Assembly: GCA_948099385.1 (NCBI GenBank)
Contig: CANUEZ040000107.1
Span: 1,612,001-1,676,000 of the forward strand
Source of the DNA: Fasciola hepatica
Taxonomy: Eukaryota > Platyhelminthes > Trematoda > Plagiorchiida > Fasciolidae
Reading direction: 5' to 3'
Length of the DNA: 64,000 nt
The notes beneath the pieces were generated by a model. It saw only the letters and a program-made list of their open reading frames with translations. It did not search any database and was not told the DNA's origin. The number at the start of each line of letters is the position of its first letter. Within the stretch, counting starts at the first letter, position 1. A program made the position numbers and the translations under genes. Shown here in pieces: positions 9,931-22,397 of the stretch.

Positions 9931-11520
9931 TTTCCGACTACGTACGCAGATTTTTAACTACTGCCAGCAAGACGGCGCTAGAGCTGAGTACGGCATTCTG
10001 CTGTCTTTGAGGGATTCTCGGCTGTGCCCTAGCCTGTTTAGCCAGGCTTACGCCCAGCACCAGACCACCAGGTCATAATATTTGCCCGTCTGGTGCAACT
10101 TGATATCTTTTCATGATGTGGTCCACCACTGCTGTACTAGCCAGAAGCGCATCTCGAGTGGGCTCATCAGCGAACCAGACTAGTATTGGCCTCGCAAGAC
10201 GAGCACCTTCGTTCTCAGGTGGTGACTCTCCGGTCCCACCCTTTGCGCCCTTATTTTACCCGTAGGGTACTGAAGCCCCGCAGTTTGCAACGTCTCAGTA
10301 ACTCCTGGTCCTTGAGACCCTTAAGGAGTCTTGAAGTCTTTTGGCAGTACACTGGTGCGATGCTAAAGCCCAAATGTTCCGCGTCTTGCGATTATCTTGT
10401 TATCTGAATGTGACCAGCGAGCTGGAAGGAATTTCACTGGATAATGGGGCAGTGGGAGAATAGGCTCAAAGTACAAATCTTGACAGCGTCTGGCACCTGG
10501 TATTCCCGCCGAACTGAATAATAGACCACTGGACAATGCAAAAGGGTTAAGGTTACTAGTCTTGACTCCATCTTGATCTTGTATCGCCGGTGATCGGAAA
10601 GATAGATCGGACAGTGGGATGTTCAGTTCTGGGGCAGTCCTTTCAGCTTCAGAGGCACGAAAGATTCCGCCATGGGAAATCCGCCAGGCATTATAAGGCA
10701 AGATTTTCGAACCGTTCCCGCCGCGCAAGGCCTGGAGATTCCATTCCTGTTTAGGATCAGGATCCTGCCGCACGCGACCTTTCCCATCCGTCGGACTTGT
10801 CTCTACTGATCCTTCACCTTACCTCCTAAAACTAGGAGCTCGGGACCATCCGCCTTAGCTGGCCCGTCCTTCACTATATTACACCCAATCCTCTTTTTGG
10901 GTTATCTTGCCTTTCAGGACTCTGCTTAGTCCACTGGCCCCCCTGTCCACATCAGGTTGGAAGTGGACCACGACGGCAGGGTAACCTCCCGGAACTAGCG
11001 TACTAGCTTCAGCAACCGTCCTCTCATGCGCATCCACTACTGCCATCGCACCTCCACTACCTGACAGCTGGTCTTGGGGCTCACTGTAAAGTTAATACCT
11101 GGTGGGCGTTGGTCCTTCTCTTAGGCCTGCATTTCGAAGGCTAAGCCGGCCACCTTCTTGCGAAGAACACGGATCCACTGGGCGCATCGGTTCATTTTGG
11201 GGAGGAAAGGTGTCCCCTGTTTTCTGAACACCCTGGGTGCGCTAACCTCTTGCACAACAGGTACCCTGTGCCGTTTCCCAGGCGTTTTCAGCACTTGAAT
11301 ACTAGACACGGGTTAGAAACGCTTGGCGTACTAATTAGCACACTAAATATAGGAAAAAATAGTTCAATCACCTTTTAACCCAAGGTAGAAAACTTTGACA
11401 CTTGCAGTTAGTCATATCTAGTTCATTCCAGTTCCTTTGTTTAATTCAACACTTTCCTACCTACATAGGACTTGTACTGCTGAACAAAAAGGATGTGTCC
11501 AGGTAGTTTTGTTACTGGGT
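9931..11520. other. Unassigned stretch upstream of LINE-A, left arm
   Basis: Several short minus-strand frames exist (10773-10363, 136 residues; 11309-11121, 62 residues), but none was recognised. Given that LINE-A reads leftward, this may be its decayed ORF1 and 5' region; that is only positional inference. Positions 11152-11460 are the patch of raised arm-to-arm divergence. Mirror 44660-46249. Confidence 0.5.
11152..11460. other. Patch of raised divergence between arms, left side
   Basis: Aligning this segment with the reverse complement of 44720-45029, I count 17 substitutions and one 1-bp indel, close to 6 percent. The 80-residue frame on one side (11519-11761) and the DNA on the other side (11041-11145) are identical between arms. 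Confidence 0.85.
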
Positions 11521-13041
11521 GCTTTTCTACAGCTCTAAGCGCTGCTTTTTCGAGGGGCAGGAGCCCGCTTATCTAGATACAGACACCGGAGTGGTGTTCT
11601 GTTCGCCCCATATCCGATCACATGGTTTGAAGGCTTGGGGCAAGTTCGTATCCACCTTCTCGCCGCAGGGGCTCCGAAGATCCTCTGGGTGCTGCAACAG
11701 CTACACGAAATGGCATCCGTTCAAGTGGTCACGGAGAGGTGGTAGGTTTCTAGCTGCTTGACAATCCATTTCCGATCTTCCAAACGAGAGGCCTTTGGAA
11801 ACAGCACAACCAACCTTAGACCCCACCGAGGGACGAAACATGACAGCACGACAGACAAACTGCATCCAATATGGGACCTTGACGATTACCTACCTTGGTG
11901 CCTGTGTGGATGATGGCGAAGGCTATCCTTCTCTCCACTGCATTTGCTGACACGACTGGGGAAGCCTTTCGCCGGACCAAGGATCACTGATCCAGTATGC
12001 TCACTCTTCAGGCAGTAGAAGCGTTATTTAGCTGCCTTGTGTCTCGATTTACCACTGCCTCTCCGCATTTCGTCTTGTCCCTCGTGTCACAGTGGCCATA
12101 GAGGTTTTGGTCTGTGGCGGCTTCATGCAAGTGTGTGAAAAACATGCAGGAGTACACTGGCTTGATTCTGCCCCATCTATCTATCAAAATGATGGCTTCG
12201 GTTTACTTTCTTGAGGTGGTAGGGAGAAGTTGAAATGCAGTGCCGTCCACACCCGAGTGGTACTACACGGCCTGATTCCTCAGCCAATGGTGGAATATCT
12301 CTAGGGTTTCAAGAAGTAAGTGTTCGGTAACTCGAAGGGGTCATTCGGTTTCTTGCTACTGTGAAATAGGTCTTCAAACAAGACATCTCAGAGGGCATCT
12401 GATTTTCTTTTGAAACCAACGACCTTCTAGACTCCTACCACCGGAGGCGGAAATTTATTCCGTCGATTCAGTACTCGTTGCACGAAGTAAAGTTTCCTCA
12501 CAGCCTTTCCGTAGCGGCTTTCTACAAATTCCAGTTCGCCTCCCCTGAGACTTCCATCTTTGTTTCATGGGAGCAGCTGAAGGCTCCAAGTCCGTTTTAC
12601 ACTACTGCAATTCTTTCATTCTAGATGCCTTTCTATCTTTTAGTGGCTGTACCGGCGAGCGTCACTGGTATGAAGAAAATCCTTTCCAAATGTTTCCTCC
12701 ACTCACCAATTCACTGATGACGAGAATTCGTCGTCGATTGTCGCACATTTGTCAGCGTGCCTCATTCAGCATATACCTTACACTTTTTTCTATATCGCAC
12801 TTTTCCCTGACTGTGGCAGCTAAGCGTGATCTCGGATCCCGTTCTTGGTGACCGCTGTTGGTGTTGAACATTGTTGATCTTTGGTCCTGGTTTGGTAATC
12901 GTTTGAACCACGTATTGAGGTTTGAATATTCCTCGTTTATACCTCGGTATTTCAGCACCGCAGAATATTCGAATCAAACCTTTTTTGCTTTGGGGTCCGT
13001 TCCTTTGGATATTCGTTACTCCGATTTGGAATAACGACTTA
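11521..13041. other. Unassigned stretch, left arm
   Basis: Only short frames occur (11519-11761, 12567-12851, and others) and none was recognised. The region ends at the TE-X copy X4 insertion site. Mirror 43139-44659. Confidence 0.5.
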
Positions 13042-15133
13042 TAATAATAATAATAATAATAATAATAATGGTTTATTTCGGAAGCGCCCGAAGCATGCCA
13101 TGTGCATGATCATGTAGATACAGGTGATGGAATGGACAGATATAATTCATGGAAATATGGAGACTCTCATTAAAATGTTGGGTAAAAAGGCTCAGAAGGG
13201 TGAATGAGGTAGGATGAAAATAGTATAAACGTATGCACACCATAGAGATTGTGTATAGTTTAAATGAGCTCAAGAGCGGATTTGAATGGACGCCCGGTGA
13301 ATTTGAAATTCAAGGTCAGGTGGACTGATTGGCTGGTCCTGGGCAATTACATATGGAGGCAGACTGGTAAACATGAGAAAAGCTGGAAATCGGTATAAAG
13401 AATTGCAGTAGCGAGGAACGATGGAGAAAAAGGTGAGGTGCATTGCAGTGGATTAGATGACAATGAAGCATTGGTACTTTGCAGTGAATTGTCGGCGGAC
13501 AGGACACAAAACTCACCGTAAAACAGGCAGCGAGCAATGCAGGACGTAGAGGGATGATCAGATGACAAAAACGATTTAGAAGGATTGGATACGGTAGATG
13601 TGAGGCACAGATGTAGAGTTGATGGATGCCTATGATGACGGTCGTTGGGATGATAGCAAGAGGAATGGCAGGTGAGGAACTGCAAGATGCAGAGCGCATG
13701 CACATAGATATATATGCGTAAGTTTATATATATATATATAGATTAATTGTATATATATGTATAGGTTAAAGAGAAGCAGGAGCAATAACAACGGGGTCCT
13801 AGAAAGAAATTATCAGTCAATAGGAGGAGTAGGTAATGTTAGATCAATTTGTCGTAGGATTAACTTTGGAATTTCGTGGTGGATTAACTTCATGACAAGT
13901 GCACGTGGCAGCCCAACGGAGAGAAAAATAGAATGTGGAAGCACAGAAGTGATGAAGACTGTTAGGAGCAGTTCATGAAAGAGTGAAGATGAAAGACAGG
14001 ATCAAGGAAAACAGGTAAGAATGGGTCTAATTATTTGATCAATGCAGGTGCGAGATGTAGTGACGGACCAGAGGAATCGGGTAGTGACAGGTCAAACAAT
14101 TTGGAACTGTAAATAAACGTCACGACGTAACATTGTCATTACAATGGTGGAACATGGAAAAGCGGACCACACTGGAAGGTACAGAAAAATGCCTGTAGCG
14201 AGCAATAAACGGATCAAGGGATGAAAGCAACGACCGAGGAGACACAGGTAAGAAATCACCAATCAGATCATTTTACTGCAGATGAAACACGAAGGAGGCG
14301 GACAAGGAATCGGGAAGCCCTGAGATAAGTGGACCAGTAATAGAGCAAAAAAGGCCACAAAAAAAACGAACGCGCAAAGGAATTGGGGCAATGGAACTGG
14401 AGAGCTGAGTGCCGGCAGACAATTGAACAGGTGGATATTAATCAGGACACTGGAAAGAACCGCAGAGGAATCGCGGGGCCAAGTGAGGAAGATATGGTAT
14501 TGGTGATTAGATAATAAATACAACTGTAAGGGATGCGAAGTTTGGAGCGGCAAGTTCTAATATGCGGATTGGGCATGGGTGAGGGTGCGGTTGGTGCATC
14601 ATGGCATGGGGCACGAGGAGGGATTAACAGGGCGACAGGTTTTAAGGAAGCTATCAATGGGCGTTCTGAGCAGAGGGTAACACCAAGCGCATAGATGATA
14701 GAAGCCAGCAATGACGGCAGGTGGGAAAAGAGTTATTGGCGAGCGTCGACAGAGAAGAGTGGTTAGGACGATAGTGACTCAAAGCAGTGAAAGTTGATGT
14801 AAAGAGAGGTAATAGGAGGGAGGACAAAACGGGAAGGTGTGCATACCGTGGTAGGGCGACAAAGACGGAAAGTGGAAACAGATGATAAGAGCTCTAGGTG
14901 AACAAGCTGTGGCGGAAAAACGATGAGGAGCATGCAATTTTCAACCGACAGCATTGGATTCGGTAGTTCAAGAAAAGTTAGGGCGTGCCACCCGCAACCG
15001 GTGCTAGTGGGTGGGACTGGCCGTGCGCTGGGCACCCAACCTGAAAAACACTTCGTGAAGTGAACGCAGGAGTTGTGATCCACCAGTCTAGTTGCGCTCG
15101 CACATCGTTGCAGACGGCCTGCACGCCCGATGT
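13042..15133 (-). mobile_element. TE-X copy X4, present in the left arm only
   Basis: A 2,092-bp insertion with no partner in the right arm. Read on the minus strand, it starts inside the 5' block seen in X1 (ACATCGGGCGTGCAGG...) and runs through an internal (TA)n region (about 13710-13760). It ends with GGCATGCTTCGGGCGCTTCC, then AATAAA (complement at 13072-13077) and a TTA tail (13042-13069). Flanks match the empty site 43137-43138 exactly, with loss of 2 bp and no target-site duplication. A 5'-truncated copy with a 3' simple-repeat tail is what LINE-driven target-primed reverse transcription makes. No protein was recognised, so it is probably non-autonomous. Confidence 0.85.
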
Positions 15134-17416
15134 GCTGCCTGAGCTAGAGACCAGCAACCAAAGCTTTCCGGCTCAAGCATAGCAGATGTTGCAGACCTTT
15201 GAATTCCCGGGCGTGGTTGCAGGGTTTTTTGAACTTAACAGAGTCACTTTCTTCTTGCTAACTTGGTATTAACATAGGGGCACACAAAACCAGCACACAA
15301 AGGGGAAGAAAGTCTAGTTCGAAAGGGGATTCAAAAGATAGGTGCATATCGATGTACTGGTTTTGAAACTATGCTCATTCGAAGAGCATGATCTTAACAT
15401 CGCTTTCTTTAGGATTAAGATGAACATGACAAACCTGAATCTACCCTCAGTTTACCGGGCTCTAATTGCCTTCCTAATGGTTTCCTGTGTGTTTAATGGC
15501 CGGTCCTTCGCCAGGGTGCGATCGGCTTTGCTAGTACACAAGCAACAGCACTGTTATCACCTGGGGGCGGAAGGGAATGGCATATGTGCACAAACTGAAT
15601 GGGTATGGGCCACACACAAATAATTTCAGGATTTTGATCAGCTCCATTTTGTTATTTTAGCAGATTATTATTAGTGGTAAGCCAAGGACTTGACGACTGG
15701 TCTACTGAACTTTTAAAAGTAATTTCAGCGTTCCATTAGCTTCGTTTCTGGCCCATCCGATCACTAATTCTAATGCACTGTGCACCACAGAGTGATTATT
15801 GCACTCGGTTTTTGTGAGACCTGACATATGCTTCTGAGCGTTGATTCAAGTGAGCATTGTCCACTACTGCTATTTTCACTGATTTATTTACTTAAGGTGC
15901 CCTCACCTCCGTAGAAACATGGGGAAGGGCAATAATAGCTCCTATGTACCTTCATGAAATATAGTTCCGGCTTGAAGTGAAACTTCTGAAAATATAATAT
16001 GCAAGCACCGGCGTTGGTGAACTTTGTTCCGTGTAAGCAATTTGGTGGCTTTCTCGACTGCCGCATGCGAAGACAACGGTGGCATTTCGAAACTCACGGA
16101 CAAGGAACAGAGCAAACGAGTGCCTCATGTTTATCTTCCCCTCCCCCTAGGATGAAAATATGAAATATATTGTCGATCATTTCAACTAAGCTGGCAGGTA
16201 ACAACTACCTCCCAGATATCAACGACTGCCCCAGCGGAGAGAGTTGCGTTGAACAAAATAATCATCGACCACCCTCACTTATCCTTCCTAGATGAAGAGC
16301 ACCCCCTTCTGAATTGATTACAGCTCGCCCTCATGAAAATAAAAACTCATTGACGCACCGTGGACGGATTCTCTACGAGTGCGAATCAAGTTAAATATCA
16401 CCCTCACAACTTTTCTTCCGGTGGGGGTGATTATAACAATGGTACATTTCTCGACCGCAACCAAGAAGCAAACACTGAAGCGTTATCGGAGTAAAAGAAA
16501 ATATTTAACACGATAAAGTCTTAGCAAATTTTAAAAGGAGGAGTCTCAGACTCCAAAAAGAGTGCGGTGAAGCTGGGCGGAGTTTCGTTGGAGTAAAATG
16601 GCAATGGTTTACGCTGCCGATACGGATCCGTCTCAGGTTTGGGTCATCTACAATGATGAAGATTATTGAAAGTGTGAGAACACAAAACTGGCGGGAGAGT
16701 GATGGTATAGCAAAACTTGAAGAATACGCCACCGAGCATTGCAACGTCTCAAGTAGAAATAGAATCTTGAAGAACGATGGTGAGAAATGTTTGCCTGGGC
16801 CTAAGCCCGACAAGGTTGCCGAAATGACAAATTCATCCTGCCTCAGTGAGTCTTATGGAAGTTTTCTGGGGCCGCATTAGGCATGATAGATCAGAAAGGG
16901 GGGGGCATCGCTTTTGAAGCGCGTATCTGTATACCCTCGGAACTGATAATTTCAGCTTTTCGGGTATGTTTATCCAGAGTCGTTTCGGGAAGGAGCAGGG
17001 TGCCATCGGCCGTAATCCGTTCACCGTTGCGATACCCGCATTTGTACGGAGCGCCTGGAGACCCAAGTCGCACCTAGTGCATCAATCTAAGCAATTTATG
17101 GTGCGGGACTGCACCGCACCTGTGCATCAAGCGGAACTGAAACTGAACTGCACCGGCTAGTCGTACTATAAGATACTTGGAACCATTTTTCTGTGGTCGA
17201 ATCAGTCTGAGGGCAACAATTTGTCCGTTATGCTCTCAAGGTAATTCAAGAATGTTGCATCCATATGTCTAGTTTGTAGGATTGTTGTGCACTCTTGAGA
17301 CAAATCCGTTCTTTGTGACATCCGTTATAGTGATCAAATAAGCGGTGATCATCAAGAGGCCCTAGGTCAATGTAGCGTGCAGTTTCTCGAATTGTTGCGT
17401 TGTTTGATCGAGAACT
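15134..17416. other. Unassigned stretch upstream of LINE-B, left arm
   Basis: Short frames only. The plus-strand frame 15342-15623 has an internal MTNLNLPSVYRALIAFLMVS segment that looks like a signal peptide, but it has no recognised family. Frames near 16653-17160 may be remnants of the LINE-B endonuclease or ORF1, judged only from position. A G run of 7-8 bases is at about 16900. Mirror 40854-43136. Confidence 0.45.
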
Positions 17417-18381
17417 TTGACGTCTGCTCCTCGAAATAACCACGCATGGCTAGGGCGTCGAGGGACAGGGGAAGGCTACTATGTGTACAAACAGATAAAG
17501 AATCACGGTTTGTCTCTGAAGGTAACTGAGCGAGGTAGGTTTCAGGAGAGGCTGGCACTCAACTGCCTTAAGGCACCAGAATGGTTGTTGGCCTATCTCA
17601 AACATCTCGCAAAAGCAGTGCCAGAATTCCAACCTCGCCACTTATGGAGACCGTGGCTGTCTCTGACAAACCTGAGGATAACGTTCTGGCGCGGTATTGT
17701 GCACCAGCAAACAAGGGACTCCACACCAGCCCTTTCGCCAGCAATGAACCCCCATCGTGCATTATTTCCACGCGGAGGAAATTACGAGACACCCACGATC
17801 CCTCGAATCTCATCCATCAGCCGGCCGTGAAGAAACTCACCTTTTGGTGTTGAGTGAATTCACCATCAACGTTGTATCGCCAGTCTCCAGTTTGTTGAAC
17901 ATCTTGCTGGCAGCACTGTGACTACCAGCGAAGTAGGTTTTGCGAAGCCCACTCCTGCTTGCCAAGTGTTCTGCTCTGATATGGGCTCTGGACTGAAGCG
18001 AAGGCCGGGGGACTTCAGCAGGGGTCATCTTCGTGGACTTCAGTAAAACTTTTGGCAACCTTTCCACACAGCCCCAAACTTTCGGGGGCTCGAATTGCTG
18101 GAATGACTTTTTCCTTGCTGAGGCGAACCGAGGACTTCCCGGGGTCCCATCTGCTGTCGAGGTGTCAAAACGTGCCTCTAAGGGGTACTCAGCCTCCAGT
18201 GGTGTCACTCATGGGTCCGTTCTCGGACGTTAATCCTTCCCAATCACGTGAAAGACCTTCCAAATCTTTTTTCGTTCGCTTTTTATTGCTTCCAAAGTAC
18301 CACCAACCGTGGAGCGCACTTCATTCGAATGCAGACAAGCTAGTTCCACAGGAGGATCCAGGAGCTTTTGCTGGCCTGTGA
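17417..18381 (+). pseudogene. LINE-B reverse transcriptase fragment, left arm
   Basis: The frame 17417-17830 contains YYVYKQIKNHGLSLKVTERG and FQERLALNCLKAPEWLLAYL, typical of the basic linker between endonuclease and reverse transcriptase in LINE ORF2 proteins. Further on, FVDFSKTFGNLS (18030-18065) is motif A, with the second position of the usual FSKAFD changed to Gly. SSGVTHGSVLGR (18196-18233) is motif B of the SGVPQGSVLGP type. Motif C was not found before the reading dissolves near 18380. Several stops lie between these parts. It differs from LINE-A and LINE-C in these motifs. Confidence 0.7.
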
Positions 18382-19129
18382 TCTGCATGAAAACTCCCAT
18401 TGAATCTTAAGTCTTCCTTGCTTGTAAGTGATTCTCAACCCCCTTTGAGTCAATGCCTGTGTGGAAGCCCGCTCTGGACAAAATGTTATGAGTGTAACCT
18501 CGGAAATTTGGTGTCTTCCTTACTTGAAGCCAAGGGCCAAAAGGACACACGTTGAGCCTATGTCTGGGGGCACCCATGGCCCAATTCGTCGATCATCCGG
18601 GAAGCTGCCGTATCATGTTTTTCGCCCACTGTGTGCCTTCATGCACTTCTTCCGCCTGGAAACGGTGGTGCGGCTGCCATTTCATGTACAGCTGAAGATT
18701 CAACGAAGTTAGGTTTGCCACTGTTCTCATCCGTGGGCTACGCAAGGTCATCTGTAACCCGCGTCTTGAGGTGACTGGATTGTTTACAGAAGCCAACTGG
18801 CTGATGCGCGGTGATCCCATCTGCGGTCGCCTTACATTTCGGGGTGGCCTGGGACCAGATATGGGCCAGGAGGACCAGATCTTGTGCATGGGCTTTCAAT
18901 GGCATTGGTGGTGGTGAACTCTACCTGTTTTCCGTTAGTGTTTCGCTTGTCCGGGAAAGTCAAACATTTTTGGAATTTCTCGTATGCTGATGTATAAAAA
19001 GGGCGAGGGTGAAGTGTCCAATGAGAAGCATGGCTAACATTTTTGGGGCCGTGGTATCTCACTCGGTCTTGAGTTAGCGATAACGAGTGGATCTTGACAA
19101 GGCGTATAATAGAAGACAACCGCAATCTC
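18382..19129. other. Unassigned stretch between LINE-B and LINE-C, left arm
   Basis: Frames 18461-18712 (+) and 18889-18593 (-) overlap and neither was recognised. It may hold LINE-B thumb sequence or the 5' part of LINE-C. Mirror 39141-39888. Confidence 0.4.
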
Positions 19130-20081
19130 TAACACAAAGAACGGAGAATGAGTGGATTGAAGTCTACGACCTAAGGGCCGATGAGCAGCACGGATTCAGA
19201 GTGTTTAAGTCCTGCATTGGCGAACTATCAAGCCCCTGATGGAGGCAAACACGGGGAGGAAGGGGTAAATGCCATCTGGTTTCCCACAGAGCTTTGGACG
19301 GCGTGAATGGCAGGGCGCTTCTGAGTAAGTTAAGGGATGGGCTTGGTTTCAGGGCTGGTGGAATGGTCAGAAACTCACCAAGATTACTTTCAATTCTGCG
19401 TCAAAGTTGAGGGAACGAGGTCCTCCATAGCGACAGCAACCGGAGGAGTCCCCCAGAGACCAGTACGGGGTCCATTACTGTTCCCTCTTTATTTGAAGGA
19501 CTTGCAGCGGGCTGTAAGATTGCTTCGCCACAGGTTCGCAAATGACGTTGAGATCCTGGAGCGCCCAGGATCCAACCAAGTTTAGCTGGAATTACAAGCT
19601 CTTCAGAAGTGGTCTCTAGCTTGTGACCTGCCTCTGAGTCTGGCAAAATTCTCACCATTGACAGTCGAGAGATCCAGCCTAATGCGACTTTCAAGCCCGG
19701 ACAATCCGGAACCACTGACCAAGAAAGGCCAGACTAGGGGCTTGGAAATAATCATTTTAGGGGACTTTGAACCCCTGGCACAATGTGTGCAGGCTGCAAA
19801 CGAGGCGAATAAAGCCATGTACCTGCTGCTGAGAGCTCTCATATCCGGAGACTGCTGCACTTTACGCTGCCCAAGTCCATATCAACTTGGAGTACGAAGT
19901 CCTAGCCTGGGCTCCGCAGTTATTGGGTTACACCTCCTATCTGGGAAGATTTAGCGAAGGTTCACGGGGAAGTTACTGGGATAACACGGGTTGCAGTGAG
20001 AGGACAAAAAGCCCAGCTGGGATTTTTCTCGCTGAAGCGCGAGACCACTTGGAAGAAATTACCGAAACTATGAACAATTGA
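19130..20081 (+). pseudogene. LINE-C reverse transcriptase fragment, left arm
   Basis: The plus strand reads QHGFRVFKSCI (about 19187-19219), a remnant of the QxGFRxxxS block. Later comes FQFCVKVEGTRSSIATATGG, then VPQRPVRGPLLFPLYLKDLQ (motif B) and RFANDVEILE (motif C, with FADD changed to FAND). From 19658, a frame contains LEIIILGDFEPLAQCVQAAN, matching the thumb segment DLGxxxxxDFKPxxQCxxAA of LINE reverse transcriptases. The loss of a catalytic Asp and the stop after SNQV show it is inactive. It is only a partial copy, with no endonuclease seen. Confidence 0.8.
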
Positions 20082-22397
20082 CTGGTTCGTCAGCCACAAG
20101 CTAGCCGTTGATTGCTCGCCACGGAAACTGAGCTCTCGGGAGAAATAGTTCGGACCTAGTAGGGCGGAGGGCCACCAAGGGCCCAGTCGCCCGCATGTCG
20201 TGTAGTTACTGTTTGGAAAATATTTTCAGAGGGGTGGTGGAAGCAAACACAGTGACGGTACTGAAGAAGAAGTTGGATGATGGGTGAACATACGCTTTTC
20301 CTGACGGTCGGTGAGCATGCATCATGGACCTGGTTGTAGTACTTCAGTCTGCCTCATAATTTCCCTCCTCTTCTTCATCCAACTTAGTCTACCTAAACAC
20401 CTGCCCCAAATACCTTTCAGTCTCCTCGGATCTTCGTTCCACTTTTTACAAGAGCTGATGGGCTTTGGACGAAGAAGGATCCCGCTGCTCGTCGATGCCG
20501 ATCCTGCTGGAATTTCGCCCTTCGCCACTAGCTCGAACCTACAGTTTGGTGTGTGTCATTCCACCAGCTACGGAAAGAAAGGACCCCGGAAAGTTTGAGC
20601 CTGATGAAAGACGTGCCTTGCCGTGATTTTTTAATCTCTTCTGCACTTTTGGTTGTAGAGAGCTTGGTATAGAGTTCCTGTGGTGAATGTTAGCCCCGAT
20701 ACTGAGAAATGTTCCATAACTTTTTTCTGGGAACTCAAAATCCGACGAAACCGTTACTACGGCAAGCGTCGATGTTGTGGCCATCTATGAAATACGAACC
20801 CTCTACCCCTAATCCCTCGTCTCACTGACGGTGGATTATCAAGTATATCAGCCGCTGTCAATTCAAGCAGTCAGTTCTTTTGGCAGAGGGACCTAGTGTT
20901 TTGTCATTACGCTTTTTTCCAAAGTCTAGCTTTTCAGTAAAATCTTCTTAAGGATCAGATATACCCTGCGCACCTTCCTGCGAACATGGTTGCCTCTGTT
21001 TCGGGCTTACCAGTCATGCATAATTCTGTACCTAAAGGATGTCGCCCGCCTGTTCTAGAAAGGGTGGCTCGGGCTTGCAGAGTAAAGAAATAAAACCTGA
21101 CATAAAGGTAGCTGTCAACAGTTCCGTTCCACCCATTGATATGTACACTTGGACCAAAAATAAAGTCACTGGTTTGGAGCAGAAGTGACCACTTACTTAT
21201 CAAATGGTTATCGGTCGAAGTATCTTTGCCCAAGATTCCCTCAGTGACGGTCATTGATGAATCAGTTCAAGATGGCTACGAAATCCTAACTAAAACCCGC
21301 GGCTATATGGGTGAAACCGACTGCAAAACTCACAGACATAAAGAAAGCCACTGGAGCTGTAGCACTCAATGTTCCGGACAGACTTTCCATACCGTCTGCT
21401 AAAGCCCCAACAATGAAAATGTGCTTCTGGGCTTATCGTACGTGCCACTGTATTAGTCTGCGAGGCCGGTAACCACTTTATCCCTGTCCTCTGCTCTCCC
21501 AGTTTTCTACCCAATTATCAGCCCTCGAATTCGTCAGAAAATGTCAAAGTGTGAGTGAAGCTACGTTATTTAAAGACATCGGAATGCAAGCCGGTAAATC
21601 TCTGAGACGAGGAGTGTTCCGCATGCGGTAAACAAACTCGCGCCTTCTAATGGCACTAAGCCAACAGGATTCGTGATGTAACCCCTCACACACCTGTGTG
21701 CCGGACTTAAGCCAGAACATCTACAAATTCCACAGCCCCTTCAGCTTTAGTAGCCCTTAGTCAGCCTAACTCCCACGATTCCACGCAACTTTCTAGTAAT
21801 CCATTCCGGGTCGTGGTGTACTGCATCGACACGCCTGATCCCCTGTAAAACACGTCCGTAAAACAAATTAAGCGCAGGTTTGTTGTGAAAAATACCTGAA
21901 CTGTAAATCCGTAGTGAAAAACGCACCGGCATATGACACCATCCTCTGTCGTAGACCTCGGCATGTCGTCGTATGTGTCACCAATTCGACCTTTATAAAA
22001 GGTGGGCGCTTTGCCTCCCCACGAGCCACGCCTGTCAACATAGATAGCAAGAGGCAAATTCTCGGAGCTGGTTATCCGACGGTTCTGGGGTCACCAAAAA
22101 GTATACCCGGCAGTTTTCCTTCTCCAATTAGTCGCAGGTCAACAGATCCTCCAACTGTCATCTCCGATACCCGGTTTGATCACCTGGAAGCCTCGTGATG
22201 AATGCGATAGCGCAGCCATTGCTCATACCCGGAACTTTGGCACGAATGCTTTGCCGGCTGTAGTCACCACGCACGCAAAAAACTAACGATACCCTTTCGC
22301 TGGTTATGGCCATAGGCTACCACCGGTGGCTGCTGCTCCCTTTTCAAGCCAGCCACCAATTCTTCACACCACTTCACAAGCCCACCTGTTCTGATAA
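20082..22397. other. Unassigned stretch, left arm
   Basis: Many frames of 60-100 residues on both strands overlap each other (20311-20598, 20955-21254, 21136-21402, 21761-22057, 21914-22198) and none was recognised. Codon-level overlap on both strands suggests chance frames. Some of the 5' part may be the LINE-C 3' untranslated region. Mirror 35873-38188. Confidence 0.45.

Noticed and set aside
12000..12300. Possible retroviral-type integrase remnant
   Set aside because: A short peptide near 12001 loosely recalls a gypsy integrase phrase, but no Asp-Asp-Glu or zinc-binding pattern could be followed.
15342..15623. Small secreted peptide (93 residues, signal-peptide-like segment)
   Set aside because: No recognised family, no splice or start evidence, and it sits in decayed repeat DNA. 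Hydrophobic stretches of this size occur by chance.
20955..22198. Overlapping frames of 60-100 residues on both strands as genes
   Set aside because: Both strands are open over the same bases, none shows a domain, and none is longer than expected by chance in such DNA.
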